The translations under genes were made by a program, and so were the position numbers. Below the pieces are notes generated by a model that saw only the letters and a list, made by a program, of their open reading frames with translations, did not search any database and was not told the origin of the DNA. Of a stretch of DNA of 6,831 bases, positions 1-6,499 are shown in pieces. Position 1 is the first letter of the stretch. Every line of letters begins with the position of its first letter. Source of the DNA: JAHHLP01 sp041609895 (GTDB lineage Bacteria; Bacteroidota; Rhodothermia; Rhodothermales; JABDKH01). The DNA lies in NCBI GenBank assembly GCA_041609895.1, contig JBFIPX010000181.1, positions 1 through 6,831 on the forward strand, read 5' to 3'.

Positions 1-78
1 CGCGATCCGCGCATGGTCGAACGAAAGAAATACGGTCAGCCCAAAGCCCGCAAACGCTTCCAGGTCTCGAAGCGGTAG
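1..78 (+). CDS. rpsI: 30S ribosomal protein S9, C-terminal end (partial)
   Basis: The window opens inside a gene, in frame from base 1. Its last 25 residues read RDPRMVERKKYGQPKARKRF followed by QVSKR and a TAG stop. This very basic tail, with KKYGQPKARKRFQ-SKR at the extreme C-terminus, is the hallmark of ribosomal protein S9, whose tail reaches the P-site tRNA in the 30S subunit. The 5' part, and presumably rplM (L13) before it, lies outside the window. S9 directly upstream of S2 is a common arrangement in several phyla and fits the rpsB-tsf genes that follow. The identification rests on 25 residues only, but they are among the most conserved in the family. Confidence 0.93.
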   Translation, partial: RDPRMVERKKYGQPKARKRFQVSKR

Positions 79-211
79 GCCAGGGCTGTCAGCGGCCCGA
101 CGCAGGTGTCGGGCTTTAATCACACATACGGCTTGATACGCCAACGGGTGGCCGAGTCATCGGCTTTCGGCGTAGACAAAAGGTCGTAGAGGAAACAACC
201 CAGGGAGGAAG
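79..211 (+). promoter_or_regulatory. Structured leader upstream of rpsB (candidate)
   Basis: The 133-base rpsI-rpsB gap holds no gene but is rich in short inverted repeats. These are the hairpin at 95-114, a pair GCCA (140-143) with TGGC (149-152), and a pair GCCGA (151-155) with TCGGC (160-164) followed by TTT. The last two share bases 151-152 and so cannot form fully together. The hexamer CGTAGA occurs twice, at 171-176 and 185-190, just before the ribosome binding site. In E. coli, S2 is known to repress its own rpsB-tsf mRNA through the leader, so a similar role here is plausible. It is an inference, because I recognise no specific leader family. Confidence 0.35.
95..117 (+). terminator. 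Hairpin after rpsI: weak terminator or attenuator
   Basis: A perfect 7-bp stem, GCCCGAC (95-101) with GTCGGGC (108-114), closes a 6-base loop and is followed by TTT then AAT. It starts 17 bases after the rpsI stop. The stem is GC-rich but the T-run is short, so full termination is doubtful. It could trim the rpsI transcript, act as a partial attenuator ahead of rpsB, or be part of the S2 leader structure. Confidence 0.45.
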
Positions 212-1081
212 ATGGAAACGCAAACGACGCAGAATCGCGCCTCGATCGAGGAGCTACTAAAGGCCGGAACCCACTTCGGCCATCTCACCAGTCGCTGGAA
301 TCCGAAGATGCGCTCCTATGTGTTCATGGAGCGCAACGGAATCCACATCATCGACCTCACGCAGACCCAGAAGCTGCTCGATGAGGCAGCCGCTGCCGCA
401 GCGCGCTTCGCCGGACAAGGAAAGACCATCCTGTTTGTCGGAACCAAGAAACAGGGACGCGACATCCTGCGAAAGTGTGCCCAGGAGTGCGATATGCCGT
501 ATGTGGTGGAGCGCTGGTTCGGCGGAACGCTGACCAACTTCCAGACCATCCGCAAGAGCATCCGCCGCATGGAAGACCTCTCCAAGATGGAAGAGGATGG
601 GACCATGGACCAGCTCAAGAAGAAAGAGCGGCTCATGAAGTCGCGCGAGCGTCAGAAGCTTGAGAAGGTGCTAAGCGGTATTGCCAATATGGCTCGATTG
701 CCGGGAGCGATGTTCGTGGTCGACATCAACCGGGAGCACATCGCCGTCAAGGAAGCCATCAAGCTCGGGATACCGATCATCGCCATGGTTGACACCAATT
801 GCGATCCCGACCTCGTAGACTTCCCGGTCCCGTCGAACGACGACGCGATCAAGTCGATCGAGCTCGTCGCCTCGGTGATAAGCCGATCTATTCAGGAAGG
901 CAACAAGCAGCGCGAGATCAAGAAAGCGTCAGAGCAGGCAGAAAGAGATAAGATCGAGCAGGATAAGAAGGCCGCGGAAAAGGCGGCAGAAAAGGCAGAG
1001 GTGGCCGAAGTGGAAGGTGCCAGCCCGGCCGTCGAGACGAAACCCGGATCCGCCAAGAAAAGAATCAGGAAAGAGAATTGA
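212..1081 (+). CDS. rpsB: 30S ribosomal protein S2
   Basis: S2 is a small-subunit ribosomal protein that assembles late on the solvent side of the 30S head-body junction, where it helps to bind S1 in bacteria that have it. The 289-residue product shows the family landmarks in order: HFGHLTSRWNPKM (21-33), ERNGIHIIDL (40-49), FVGTKKQ (75-81), RWFGGTLTNF (101-110), a charged helical hairpin around 117-155, VVDINREHIAVKEA (169-182) and AMVDTNCDPD (191-200). Residues from about 230 to the end form a Lys/Glu/Ala-rich low-complexity tail, which makes the protein about 50 residues longer than E. coli S2. The ATG has a good Shine-Dalgarno sequence, GGAGGA at 204-209, with short spacing, and the reading frame matches the family start. 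It is followed immediately by tsf and is probably co-transcribed with it. Confidence 0.98.
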   Translation: METQTTQNRASIEELLKAGTHFGHLTSRWNPKMRSYVFMERNGIHIIDLTQTQKLLDEAAAAAARFAGQGKTILFVGTKKQGRDILRKCAQECDMPYVVERWFGGTLTNFQTIRKSIRRMEDLSKMEEDGTMDQLKKKERLMKSRERQKLEKVLSGIANMARLPGAMFVVDINREHIAVKEAIKLGIPIIAMVDTNCDPDLVDFPVPSNDDAIKSIELVASVISRSIQEGNKQREIKKASEQAERDKIEQDKKAAEKAAEKAEVAEVEGASPAVETKPGSAKKRIRKEN

Positions 1082-1092
1082 ACGCGAAGATA

Positions 1093-1923
1093 ATGGCTAT
1101 ATCAGCGAAGGACGTTAAGCGACTCCGCGACACCACCGGCGTCGGGATGATGGACTGCAAGAGAGCCCTGGAGGAAACCGACGGTGACTTCGAGGCGGCG
1201 ATTGAGCTGCTTCGCAAGAAAGGCCAGAAGGTGGCTGCGAAGCGTGCGGACCGTGAAGCGAAGGAAGGCGTCATCGTTGCACGAACGTCCGATGACGGCA
1301 AGACGAGCATTCTGGTCGAAGTAAACTCCGAGACCGATTTCGTAGCGCGGAATGAAGACTTCCAGGAATTTGCCGGACAGATTGCCGACCTTGCTCTTGC
1401 TTCAACGCCGGAGGATACGGACGCACTGCGCCGCCTCGAACTAAAGGATGGGCGCACCGTCGAGCAGGCGGTTTCGGACATGACCGGTAAGATCGGTGAG
1501 AAGATCGACGTGCGCCGCATTGCCGTAGTCACAAGTGCCAAGGGCCAAGCGGTGTCGTACATCCATCCCGGATCGCGCCTCGGGGTTCTGGTGGAAGTGA
1601 CTGGAGACGGAGACGCCGCTTCGGTCGGACGTGACGTTGCGATGCAGGTTGCCGCGCTGAACCCGGTCGCAACCACGCGTGACGAGGTGCCGGAGGACGT
1701 ACAGCAGAAAGAGATGGAGATCGCACGGGAGGCGGCGAAGAATGAAGGCAAGCCGGACCAGATTCTTGATCGCATCGCCCAGGGCAAGCTCGAGAGGTAC
1801 TTCAAGGATTATGTGCTTGTTGAGCAGCCGTTCGTGAAGGACTCATCGAAAAGCGTTGGCGAGCTGCTAAAGCAATCGGGGCTGGAAGTCAGTTCTTTCG
1901 TGCGTTTCGCACTCGGGGACTGA
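1093..1923 (+). CDS. tsf: Elongation factor Ts
   Basis: EF-Ts is the cytosolic nucleotide-exchange factor that releases GDP from EF-Tu. The 276-residue protein starts with the UBA-like N-terminal domain (about 1-40), carrying signature 1, LRDTTGVGMMDCKRAL (11-26). Signature 2, EVNSETDFVARN (76-87), follows; its TDFV segment inserts into EF-Tu. A dimerisation/core region has SYIHPGSRLGVLVEV near 145-160, and the C-terminal module ends in GELLKQSGLEVSSFVRFALG. I chose ATG 1093 because it gives the usual family N-terminus MAISAKDVK. An in-frame TTG at 1078 overlaps the rpsB stop and has the better-spaced purine run AGGAAAGAG (1067-1075). It would add only five residues, so the start is uncertain. 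Either way, translation is probably coupled to rpsB. A strong terminator follows. Confidence 0.97.
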   Translation: MAISAKDVKRLRDTTGVGMMDCKRALEETDGDFEAAIELLRKKGQKVAAKRADREAKEGVIVARTSDDGKTSILVEVNSETDFVARNEDFQEFAGQIADLALASTPEDTDALRRLELKDGRTVEQAVSDMTGKIGEKIDVRRIAVVTSAKGQAVSYIHPGSRLGVLVEVTGDGDAASVGRDVAMQVAALNPVATTRDEVPEDVQQKEMEIAREAAKNEGKPDQILDRIAQGKLERYFKDYVLVEQPFVKDSSKSVGELLKQSGLEVSSFVRFALGD

Positions 1924-1948
1924 GCATGTCTGCGATCGTTGATTCAAG

Positions 1949-1982
1949 ACAGGGCGTCGCCATTCGGCGCCCTGTTTTTTTT
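1949..1982 (+). terminator. Strong intrinsic terminator after tsf
   Basis: The stem ACAGGGCG (1949-1956) pairs with CGCCCTGT (1968-1975). It extends inward by U-G, C-G and G-C pairs to give about 11 bp around a 5-base loop, CCATT (1960-1964). An unbroken run of eight Ts (1975-1982) follows. It lies 25 bases after the tsf stop. This is a textbook Rho-independent terminator and marks the end of the rpsB-tsf transcription unit, which implies that pyrH has its own promoter in 1983-2064. Confidence 0.93.
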
Positions 1983-2064
1983 GTGCATCCCGCGACCGGT
2001 TTCCCTGATTGCATGGCACAGTTGGACACGTTAGCTTTTGAGAGCATTTCCATGACGGTGAACC

Positions 2065-2835
2065 ATGCCTGAAGCCGGGAAAGACGCCGGGCTGCGCTAC
2101 AAGAGAGTCCTTCTGAAGCTGAGTGGAGAGGCCCTACTTGGAGAGAAGAGCTTCGGCATTGACGAAAAGGTGATAAACGAGTACGCCGCCGAGATCAAGG
2201 GCGCCGTCGAGGCTGGTGTTGAGATCGCTATCGTCATCGGCGGAGGAAACATCTTTCGAGGCGTCAGCAACGCATCGAATGGAATGACACGGGCTCATGC
2301 GGATTACATGGGTATGCTGGCCACCATGATCAACGCGATGGCCTTACAGGATGCGCTCGAACAAGCGGGCGTATACACGCGACTGCAATCGAGTATTAAG
2401 ATGGAGCAGATCGCGGAGCCGTTCATTCGGCGGCGTGCGATGCGTCATCTGGAGAAACGGCGCGTGGTAATATTTGGCGCTGGCACAGGCAATCCTTATT
2501 TCACTACGGACACCGCAGCAGCACTTCGTGCGTTGGAAATAGATGCGGACGTCATACTGAAGGGAACACGCGTTGACGGCGTGTTTACTACCGATCCGGA
2601 GAAGGACCCTGGCGCCGAGCGCTTCGAGACCGTGCATGGGAACGACGTAATCGCAAGAAACCTCAAGGTGATGGACATGACTGCCTTCACGCTGTGCCGT
2701 GAATCAGATATGCCTATCATCGTGTTCAACATGAACGTGCGCGGCAACCTCTCGCGAGTCGTACGAGGGGAAAACGTCGGTACGCTGGTCCATTGGACCC
2801 GACCGCCGGATTCCGCAGCCGCGGCAACCGCCTGA
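2065..2835 (+). CDS. pyrH: UMP kinase (uridylate kinase)
   Basis: PyrH phosphorylates UMP to UDP with ATP, the step that feeds UTP and CTP synthesis. The bacterial enzyme is a hexamer of the amino acid kinase fold, unrelated to eukaryotic UMP/CMP kinase. The 256 residues show KLSGEAL (18-24), GGGNIFRG (59-66), ADYMGMLATMINAMALQDAL (79-98), a GTGNPYFTTDTAA phosphate/UMP-binding segment (140-152) and KGTRVDGVFTTDP (166-178). The core ends near GTLVHW, after which there is a short Pro/Ala-rich tail. The protein is about 15 residues longer than E. coli PyrH, from a short N-terminal extension and this tail. The ATG has only a partial Shine-Dalgarno (GGTGA at 2057-2061), close to the start. pyrH next to frr is a widely conserved pair. 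Confidence 0.98.
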   Translation: MPEAGKDAGLRYKRVLLKLSGEALLGEKSFGIDEKVINEYAAEIKGAVEAGVEIAIVIGGGNIFRGVSNASNGMTRAHADYMGMLATMINAMALQDALEQAGVYTRLQSSIKMEQIAEPFIRRRAMRHLEKRRVVIFGAGTGNPYFTTDTAAALRALEIDADVILKGTRVDGVFTTDPEKDPGAERFETVHGNDVIARNLKVMDMTAFTLCRESDMPIIVFNMNVRGNLSRVVRGENVGTLVHWTRPPDSAAAATA

Positions 2836-2861
2836 AATAATACTCACTCGCACACCGTCCT

Positions 2862-3431
2862 ATGCTTCACGACAGCATACAGCTCATCCTCGACGACGCC
2901 TCTGAAAAGATGGACAAGGCGCTGGAACACCTCCGCAGCGAGCTGACAACGATCCGCGCCGGAAGGGCCTCTCCCGCCATGCTGGAGCACCTCAAAGTCG
3001 ACTATTACGGAACGCACACGCCGCTGAATCAGATGGCGAGCGTGGGCGCGCCGCAGCCCGACCTGATCGTGATCCAGCCGTGGGACACCTCGGCGATCGG
3101 CGAGATCGAGAAAGCGATCATGTCGTCCAACATGGGTTTTAATCCGTCCAACGATGGCGGCGTAATTCGCATTCCGGTGCCGCCGTTATCTGAAGAGCGA
3201 CGCCGGGATCTCGTCAAGACCGCTCGGAGCCGCGGCGAAGATGCCAAGATTGCCGTCCGCAACATTCGCCGACACGCAAAAGACGAGATCAAGAGCACCC
3301 AGCAGTCAGAGAACCTGCCGGAAGACATGCGTTTCGAGGGAGAAGAAGAGCTTCAACAACTCACCGACAGGCACACCGCCAAGATCGACGATTACCTCGA
3401 CCGTAAGGACGCGGAAATCATGGAGGTATAG
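2862..3431 (+). CDS. frr: Ribosome recycling factor
   Basis: RRF works with EF-G to split post-termination ribosomes into subunits. At 189 residues it is close to the usual length of about 185. Domain I helices carry LRSELTTIRAGRASPAML (24-41). The small beta domain II covers about residues 31-104 (KVDYYGTHTPLNQMASV, QPWDTSAIGEIEKAI). The return to the long helices has RIPVPPLSEERRRDLVK (103-119) and AVRNIRRHAKDEIK (131-144), which includes the conserved arginines that contact the ribosome. A TAA stop at 2838-2840 in the same frame and the lack of other start codons make ATG 2862 the only reasonable start. No Shine-Dalgarno sequence is visible: the preceding bases are pyrimidine-rich. The gene starts 26 bases after pyrH and is probably in the same transcript. 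Confidence 0.98.
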   Translation: MLHDSIQLILDDASEKMDKALEHLRSELTTIRAGRASPAMLEHLKVDYYGTHTPLNQMASVGAPQPDLIVIQPWDTSAIGEIEKAIMSSNMGFNPSNDGGVIRIPVPPLSEERRRDLVKTARSRGEDAKIAVRNIRRHAKDEIKSTQQSENLPEDMRFEGEEELQQLTDRHTAKIDDYLDRKDAEIMEV

Positions 3432-3498
3432 GTCTGCCCCTTCTCAACGGGATATTGTCAGCAACTTTGCTGGCTGGCACCCATATTTGACTTCCGAT

Positions 3499-3588
<90 letters not shown>

Positions 3589-3595
3589 TTCGATT

Positions 3596-3624
3596 AGGCC
3601 GGAGGTTCACGCCTCCGGCCTGTT
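3596..3624 (+). terminator. GC-rich hairpin after the tRNA (terminator or processing signal)
   Basis: A perfect 10-bp stem, AGGCCGGAGG (3596-3605) with CCTCCGGCCT (3612-3621), closes a 6-base loop, TTCACG. Only GTT follows, so there is no real T-run. It sits 8 bases after the tRNA and 44 bases before yicC. It may terminate the frr-tRNA transcript inefficiently, or mark the 3' end for RNase processing of the tRNA precursor while letting transcription continue into yicC. Confidence 0.6.
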
Positions 3625-3667
3625 CCAAGTACACCAGTCACGCAACCAAACACAGGTCACCTGCGGC

Positions 3668-4546
3668 ATGATTTCGAGCATGACCGGCTTCGGCCAATGT
3701 ACCGTTGAATCGGACGCGGCAACCGTTGTCGTGGAGGTCAAGTCAGTCAACAGTCGTTTTTGCGAGGTCTCGGTTCGTGGACCGCGATCACTCTCCGAGA
3801 AGGAGATTGAGGTTCAGAATATGGTGAAGCAGGTTGTCGCCCGTGGACGCGTCGGAGTAAATATTCAGGTTGAGAGTGCTGCCGGTACCGGCATTGACAT
3901 CAAGATCAATCGACAGGCCGCAAAGATGTATCGCGACGCGCTGACAACGCTGGTGGAAGAGCTTGCACCGGGCGACACCGTTCGGCTTGAGCATCTACTG
4001 CGATTCCCGGACGTTATCGAGAAGTCCGAAGCGGGTGCTGACGTCGAGGCGGAATGGCCGCTGGTTGAAACGGCTCTCGCCAAGGCCCTGGCCGGTCTCA
4101 CCGAAATGCGAAAGCAGGAGGGCGAAGCACTCCGTAAGGATCTCCTGGAACGCCTCGCTGCTATTGAGAAAAGCCTGTCGGTCTTGAATGAGAGGGCTCC
4201 GCAACGCATCGAGGACGCACGGAAAAAGCTGACCGAACGACTCACGATCCTGTTGGACGAACAGCGTGTGGATCGAGACCGTCTGGAGTTCGAGATAGCT
4301 CTCATGGCCGACAAGCTCGACGTCAATGAGGAGTCCGTCCGGCTCACGTCACACATCCAGCTGTTTCGCGAAGCGCTGGCATCAGAGGAGCCCGTTGGAC
4401 GAAAGCTCAATTTCATCTCTCAGGAAATCAACCGGGAAATCAACACGATCGGCTCAAAATCAAACGACACCGAACTGGCCCACCTCGTCGTAGGCATGAA
4501 GGAGGAGCTGGAGAAAATTCGTGAGCAGGTCGAGAACATCCAGTAA
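3668..4546 (+). CDS. yicC: YicC/YloC-family endoribonuclease
   Basis: The 292-residue product is a full-length YicC protein (E. coli YicC is about 287 residues). The family, with an N-terminal YicC domain and a C-terminal DUF1732 domain, has been shown to be endoribonucleolytic in E. coli (YicC) and Bacillus (YloC). The diagnostic start MISSMTGFG (1-9) is present. Other landmarks are KSVNSRF (25-31), RGRVGV near 59-64, a helical middle with EMRKQEGEALRKDL (146-159), and the conserved C-terminus DKLDVNEESVRLTSHIQLF (215-233) and GRKLNFISQEINREINTIGS (244-263). The frame is open upstream into the tRNA, but ATG 3668 gives the family start. Its only ribosome-binding candidate is AGGT (3654-3657), 10 bases away. 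yicC directly before gmk is a widespread arrangement. Confidence 0.96.
   Translation: MISSMTGFGQCTVESDAATVVVEVKSVNSRFCEVSVRGPRSLSEKEIEVQNMVKQVVARGRVGVNIQVESAAGTGIDIKINRQAAKMYRDALTTLVEELAPGDTVRLEHLLRFPDVIEKSEAGADVEAEWPLVETALAKALAGLTEMRKQEGEALRKDLLERLAAIEKSLSVLNERAPQRIEDARKKLTERLTILLDEQRVDRDRLEFEIALMADKLDVNEESVRLTSHIQLFREALASEEPVGRKLNFISQEINREINTIGSKSNDTELAHLVVGMKEELEKIREQVENIQ
4499..4513 (+). promoter_or_regulatory. Ribosome binding site for gmk inside yicC
   Basis: Two Shine-Dalgarno-like runs lie within the yicC coding sequence: AAGGAGGAG (4499-4507) and GGAG (4510-4513). The second is 7 bases before the GTG at 4521, a normal spacing. This supports the GTG start for gmk and implies that its translation is coupled to the end of yicC. 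Confidence 0.6.
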
Positions 4547-5189
4547 GATCACGGAGCCCTCCCGAAAGATCGTTGTACTGACGGCGCCAAGCGGATCCGG
4601 CAAGACGTCCATCGCCCGCGGTCTGATGCAGGCGCTGCCCGAGCTCCGCTTCTCGGTTTCTGCAACGACGCGACCGCGACGACCGCACGAGCGCGAGGGA
4701 ATCGACTATCACTTCGTGACACCGGAAGAGTTTGGGCGCCTCCAGGATGCGGGAGAGCTCCTGGAGTTTCAGGAAGTATATCCCGGGAGGCTGTATGGGA
4801 CCCTGAGGTCCGAGGTCGAGCGCAACGCCGGGGAGGCCCCTGTGCTATTGGATATAGAAGTGAAAGGTGCGGCCAATGTAAAGAAGGCGTTCCCTGACGA
4901 GAGCTTCGTCATCTTCATCAGGCCGCCTTCTCTCCATGAACTCGAGCGAAGATTGCGCCGACGAGGAAGCGAGGACGAGGCGTCCTTCAAGGTGCGAATG
5001 GACCGCGCACGGCACGAGATCGAGTACGCCGACGCCTTTGACGCCGTGGTCGTAAACGATGATCTCGAGCGTGCCACTATCGAAACACTCCAACTCGTCC
5101 GATCGTTTCTGAGGGCGCCGTTGCCAAAATCTCCCGAGAAAGCGGGAGACGGTGCTCCAGGTCCGGAAACACTAGACAGCAGGGACTGA
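4521..5189 (+). CDS. gmk: Guanylate kinase
   Basis: Gmk transfers phosphate from ATP to GMP (and dGMP), giving GDP for RNA, DNA and (p)ppGpp synthesis. The 222-residue protein has the P-loop APSGSGKTS (22-30) and the GMP-binding segment SATTRPRRPHEREGIDYHF (47-65). It continues with LLEFQEVYPGRLYGT (80-94), LDIEVKGAANV (110-120), the arginine-rich lid RLRRRGSEDEASFKVRM (144-160) and AFDAVVVNDDLERA (172-185). A GTG start is used. It overlaps yicC by 26 bases, and no in-frame ATG occurs before the P-loop. The last 20 or so residues (from about 200) are a Pro/Gly/Asp-rich tail outside the catalytic fold. The usual next gene in many bacteria, rpoZ, is absent and coaBC follows 4 bases later. Confidence 0.97.
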   Translation: MSRSRTSSKITEPSRKIVVLTAPSGSGKTSIARGLMQALPELRFSVSATTRPRRPHEREGIDYHFVTPEEFGRLQDAGELLEFQEVYPGRLYGTLRSEVERNAGEAPVLLDIEVKGAANVKKAFPDESFVIFIRPPSLHELERRLRRRGSEDEASFKVRMDRARHEIEYADAFDAVVVNDDLERATIETLQLVRSFLRAPLPKSPEKAGDGAPGPETLDSRD

Positions 5190-5193
5190 CAGC

Positions 5194-6423
5194 TTGGGAG
5201 TTCTAAATCAAAAGAACATCATTTTCGGCGTAACCGGCGGTATCGCCGCCTACAAGGCCGCCGAACTGCTGCGTCTGCTCAAGAAAGCCGGCGCCAACGT
5301 GCAGGTGGTGATGACAGAAGATGCGGCACGCTTTATTACTCCGCTCACTCTGGGCACCCTGTCGGAGCGTGAGGTGCTGACTGAGATTTTCCCCGCGAAC
5401 GAGACCGGAAGCTGGACCAAGCACATCACGCTGGGACTCTGGGCGGATCTGTTCGTCATTGCGCCTGCCACGGCACAGACGATCGCCAAACTTGCCCATG
5501 GGTTTAGTGACTCGATGCTGACCGCCACCGCACTGGCGGCTCGCTGTCCAACGCTCGTCTGCCCGGCGATGGACCACGACATGTACATCCATCCTGCAAC
5601 GCAGCGCAACCTCGAGATTCTCGACAGCTACGGCTATCGAATTATGGCTCCGGAGCATGGAGAACTCGCGAGTGGACTAGTGGGGCTGGGGCGACTTCCC
5701 GAGCCTGAAGCCATCGTACATCGCATAGAGACCGAACTCCGTGGCGCGGCGGCGGAAGGCCCCCTCGTCGGCAAGAAGGTTCTTGTGACGGCCGGGCCGA
5801 CCCGCGAGGCTATCGATCCGGTTCGATTTATCTCGAATCACTCGTCAGGGCGTATGGGCTTTGCGGTTGCTGATGCGGCCGCCAGAAAAGGCGCGAACGT
5901 TGTTCTGGTTACTGGACCTACCGATCTTGAGGCGCCGGATGGGGTGCATCGCGTCGACGTCACGACAGCGGAACAGATGCACCGGGCCGTACAGCAGCAC
6001 CGTGACGCGGCCGTAGTGGTGATGACCGCGGCTGTCGCGGACTATACACCCGCAGAGCCGTCGGACCATAAGATCAAGAAAGCGGATGGCGACGTGAGCT
6101 TGCGGCTACGCAGGACGACCGACATCCTTGGCGAGCTGGGAAGCGACCGGAAGACCGGACAGGTGTTGGTCGGATTTGCGCTCGAGACAAAGGACGGACC
6201 GGCAAACGCGCGTGCAAAGCTCAAGGCAAAGCACCTCGACATGATCGTGCTGAACAACCCGCGAGAAGAAGGTGCCGCCTTTGGACACGATACAAACCGA
6301 GTAACGATTCTGCATCGCGACGGATCTGAGGAAGTGCTGGGAAAGATGTCTAAGCTCGACGTAGCGTTCGCAATAATTCACAGGGTCGAAGGCGTTATCG
6401 CCAATCGGCCGCAAGTCGCGTAG
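5194..6423 (+). CDS. coaBC: Bifunctional phosphopantothenoylcysteine decarboxylase / phosphopantothenate-cysteine ligase
   Basis: CoaBC makes 4'-phosphopantetheine in coenzyme A synthesis: CoaB ligates cysteine to 4'-phosphopantothenate and FMN-dependent CoaC decarboxylates the product. The CoaC half (about 1-185) has GVTGGIAAYK (12-21), catalytic His77 in TKHITL, PATAQTIAKLAHG (91-103), PAMDHDMYIHPATQRN (124-139) and GELASGLVGLGR (156-167). The CoaB half (about 193-402) has TAGPTREAIDP (199-209), FISNHSSGRMG (212-222), TAAVADY (278-284), KIKK (293-296), GFALET (327-332) and LNN (353-355). At 409 residues it is full length. The start is TTG 5194, with AGGGA (5181-5185) 8 bases upstream and no early in-frame ATG. 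In CoaC, Asp129-region PAMD replaces PAMN and Ser160 stands where E. coli has Cys158. I recall both from FCB-group enzymes, so they do not suggest a broken gene. Confidence 0.97.
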   Translation: MGVLNQKNIIFGVTGGIAAYKAAELLRLLKKAGANVQVVMTEDAARFITPLTLGTLSEREVLTEIFPANETGSWTKHITLGLWADLFVIAPATAQTIAKLAHGFSDSMLTATALAARCPTLVCPAMDHDMYIHPATQRNLEILDSYGYRIMAPEHGELASGLVGLGRLPEPEAIVHRIETELRGAAAEGPLVGKKVLVTAGPTREAIDPVRFISNHSSGRMGFAVADAAARKGANVVLVTGPTDLEAPDGVHRVDVTTAEQMHRAVQQHRDAAVVVMTAAVADYTPAEPSDHKIKKADGDVSLRLRRTTDILGELGSDRKTGQVLVGFALETKDGPANARAKLKAKHLDMIVLNNPREEGAAFGHDTNRVTILHRDGSEEVLGKMSKLDVAFAIIHRVEGVIANRPQVA

Positions 6424-6428
6424 CGTTG

Positions 6429-6462
6429 ACGGGATTAGCCCGTGCCTGTGGTCTGAACAGGC
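6429..6462 (+). terminator. Two tandem hairpins after coaBC
   Basis: Two adjacent stems lie directly behind the coaBC stop: ACGGG/CCCGT (6429-6433, 6439-6443) with loop ATTAG, and GCCTGT/ACAGGC (6444-6449, 6457-6462) with loop GGTCTGA. They abut without a gap and could stack end to end. No T-run follows, so they are more likely a pause site, a Rho-assisted end or a 3'-end stabiliser than a classical intrinsic terminator. Confidence 0.35.
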
Positions 6463-6499
6463 TCCGGACACCTCCGCCCACCCACCTTGTTACCAATCC

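Noticed and set aside
1065..1805. Long minus-strand open frame of 246 codons opposite tsf
   Set aside because: The plus strand encodes an unmistakable EF-Ts. The antisense product is Ser/Arg/Thr-rich low-quality sequence, typical of a shadow frame in GC-rich DNA.
2009..2037. Possible pyrH promoter TTGCAT (2009-2014), 17-base spacer, TAGCTT (2032-2037)
   Set aside because: Each box matches the sigma-70 consensus at only three of six positions. A promoter is expected somewhere between the tsf terminator and pyrH, but this one is too weak to call, and FCB-group promoters may differ.
3475..3490. Sigma-54-like TGGCAC followed by TTTGA before the tRNA
   Set aside because: The -12 GC dinucleotide is not at the required spacing, and tRNA genes are not usual sigma-54 targets.
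3865..4416. Minus-strand open frame of 183 codons opposite yicC
   Set aside because: The Ser/Arg-rich composition and complete overlap with a conserved yicC gene mark it as a shadow.
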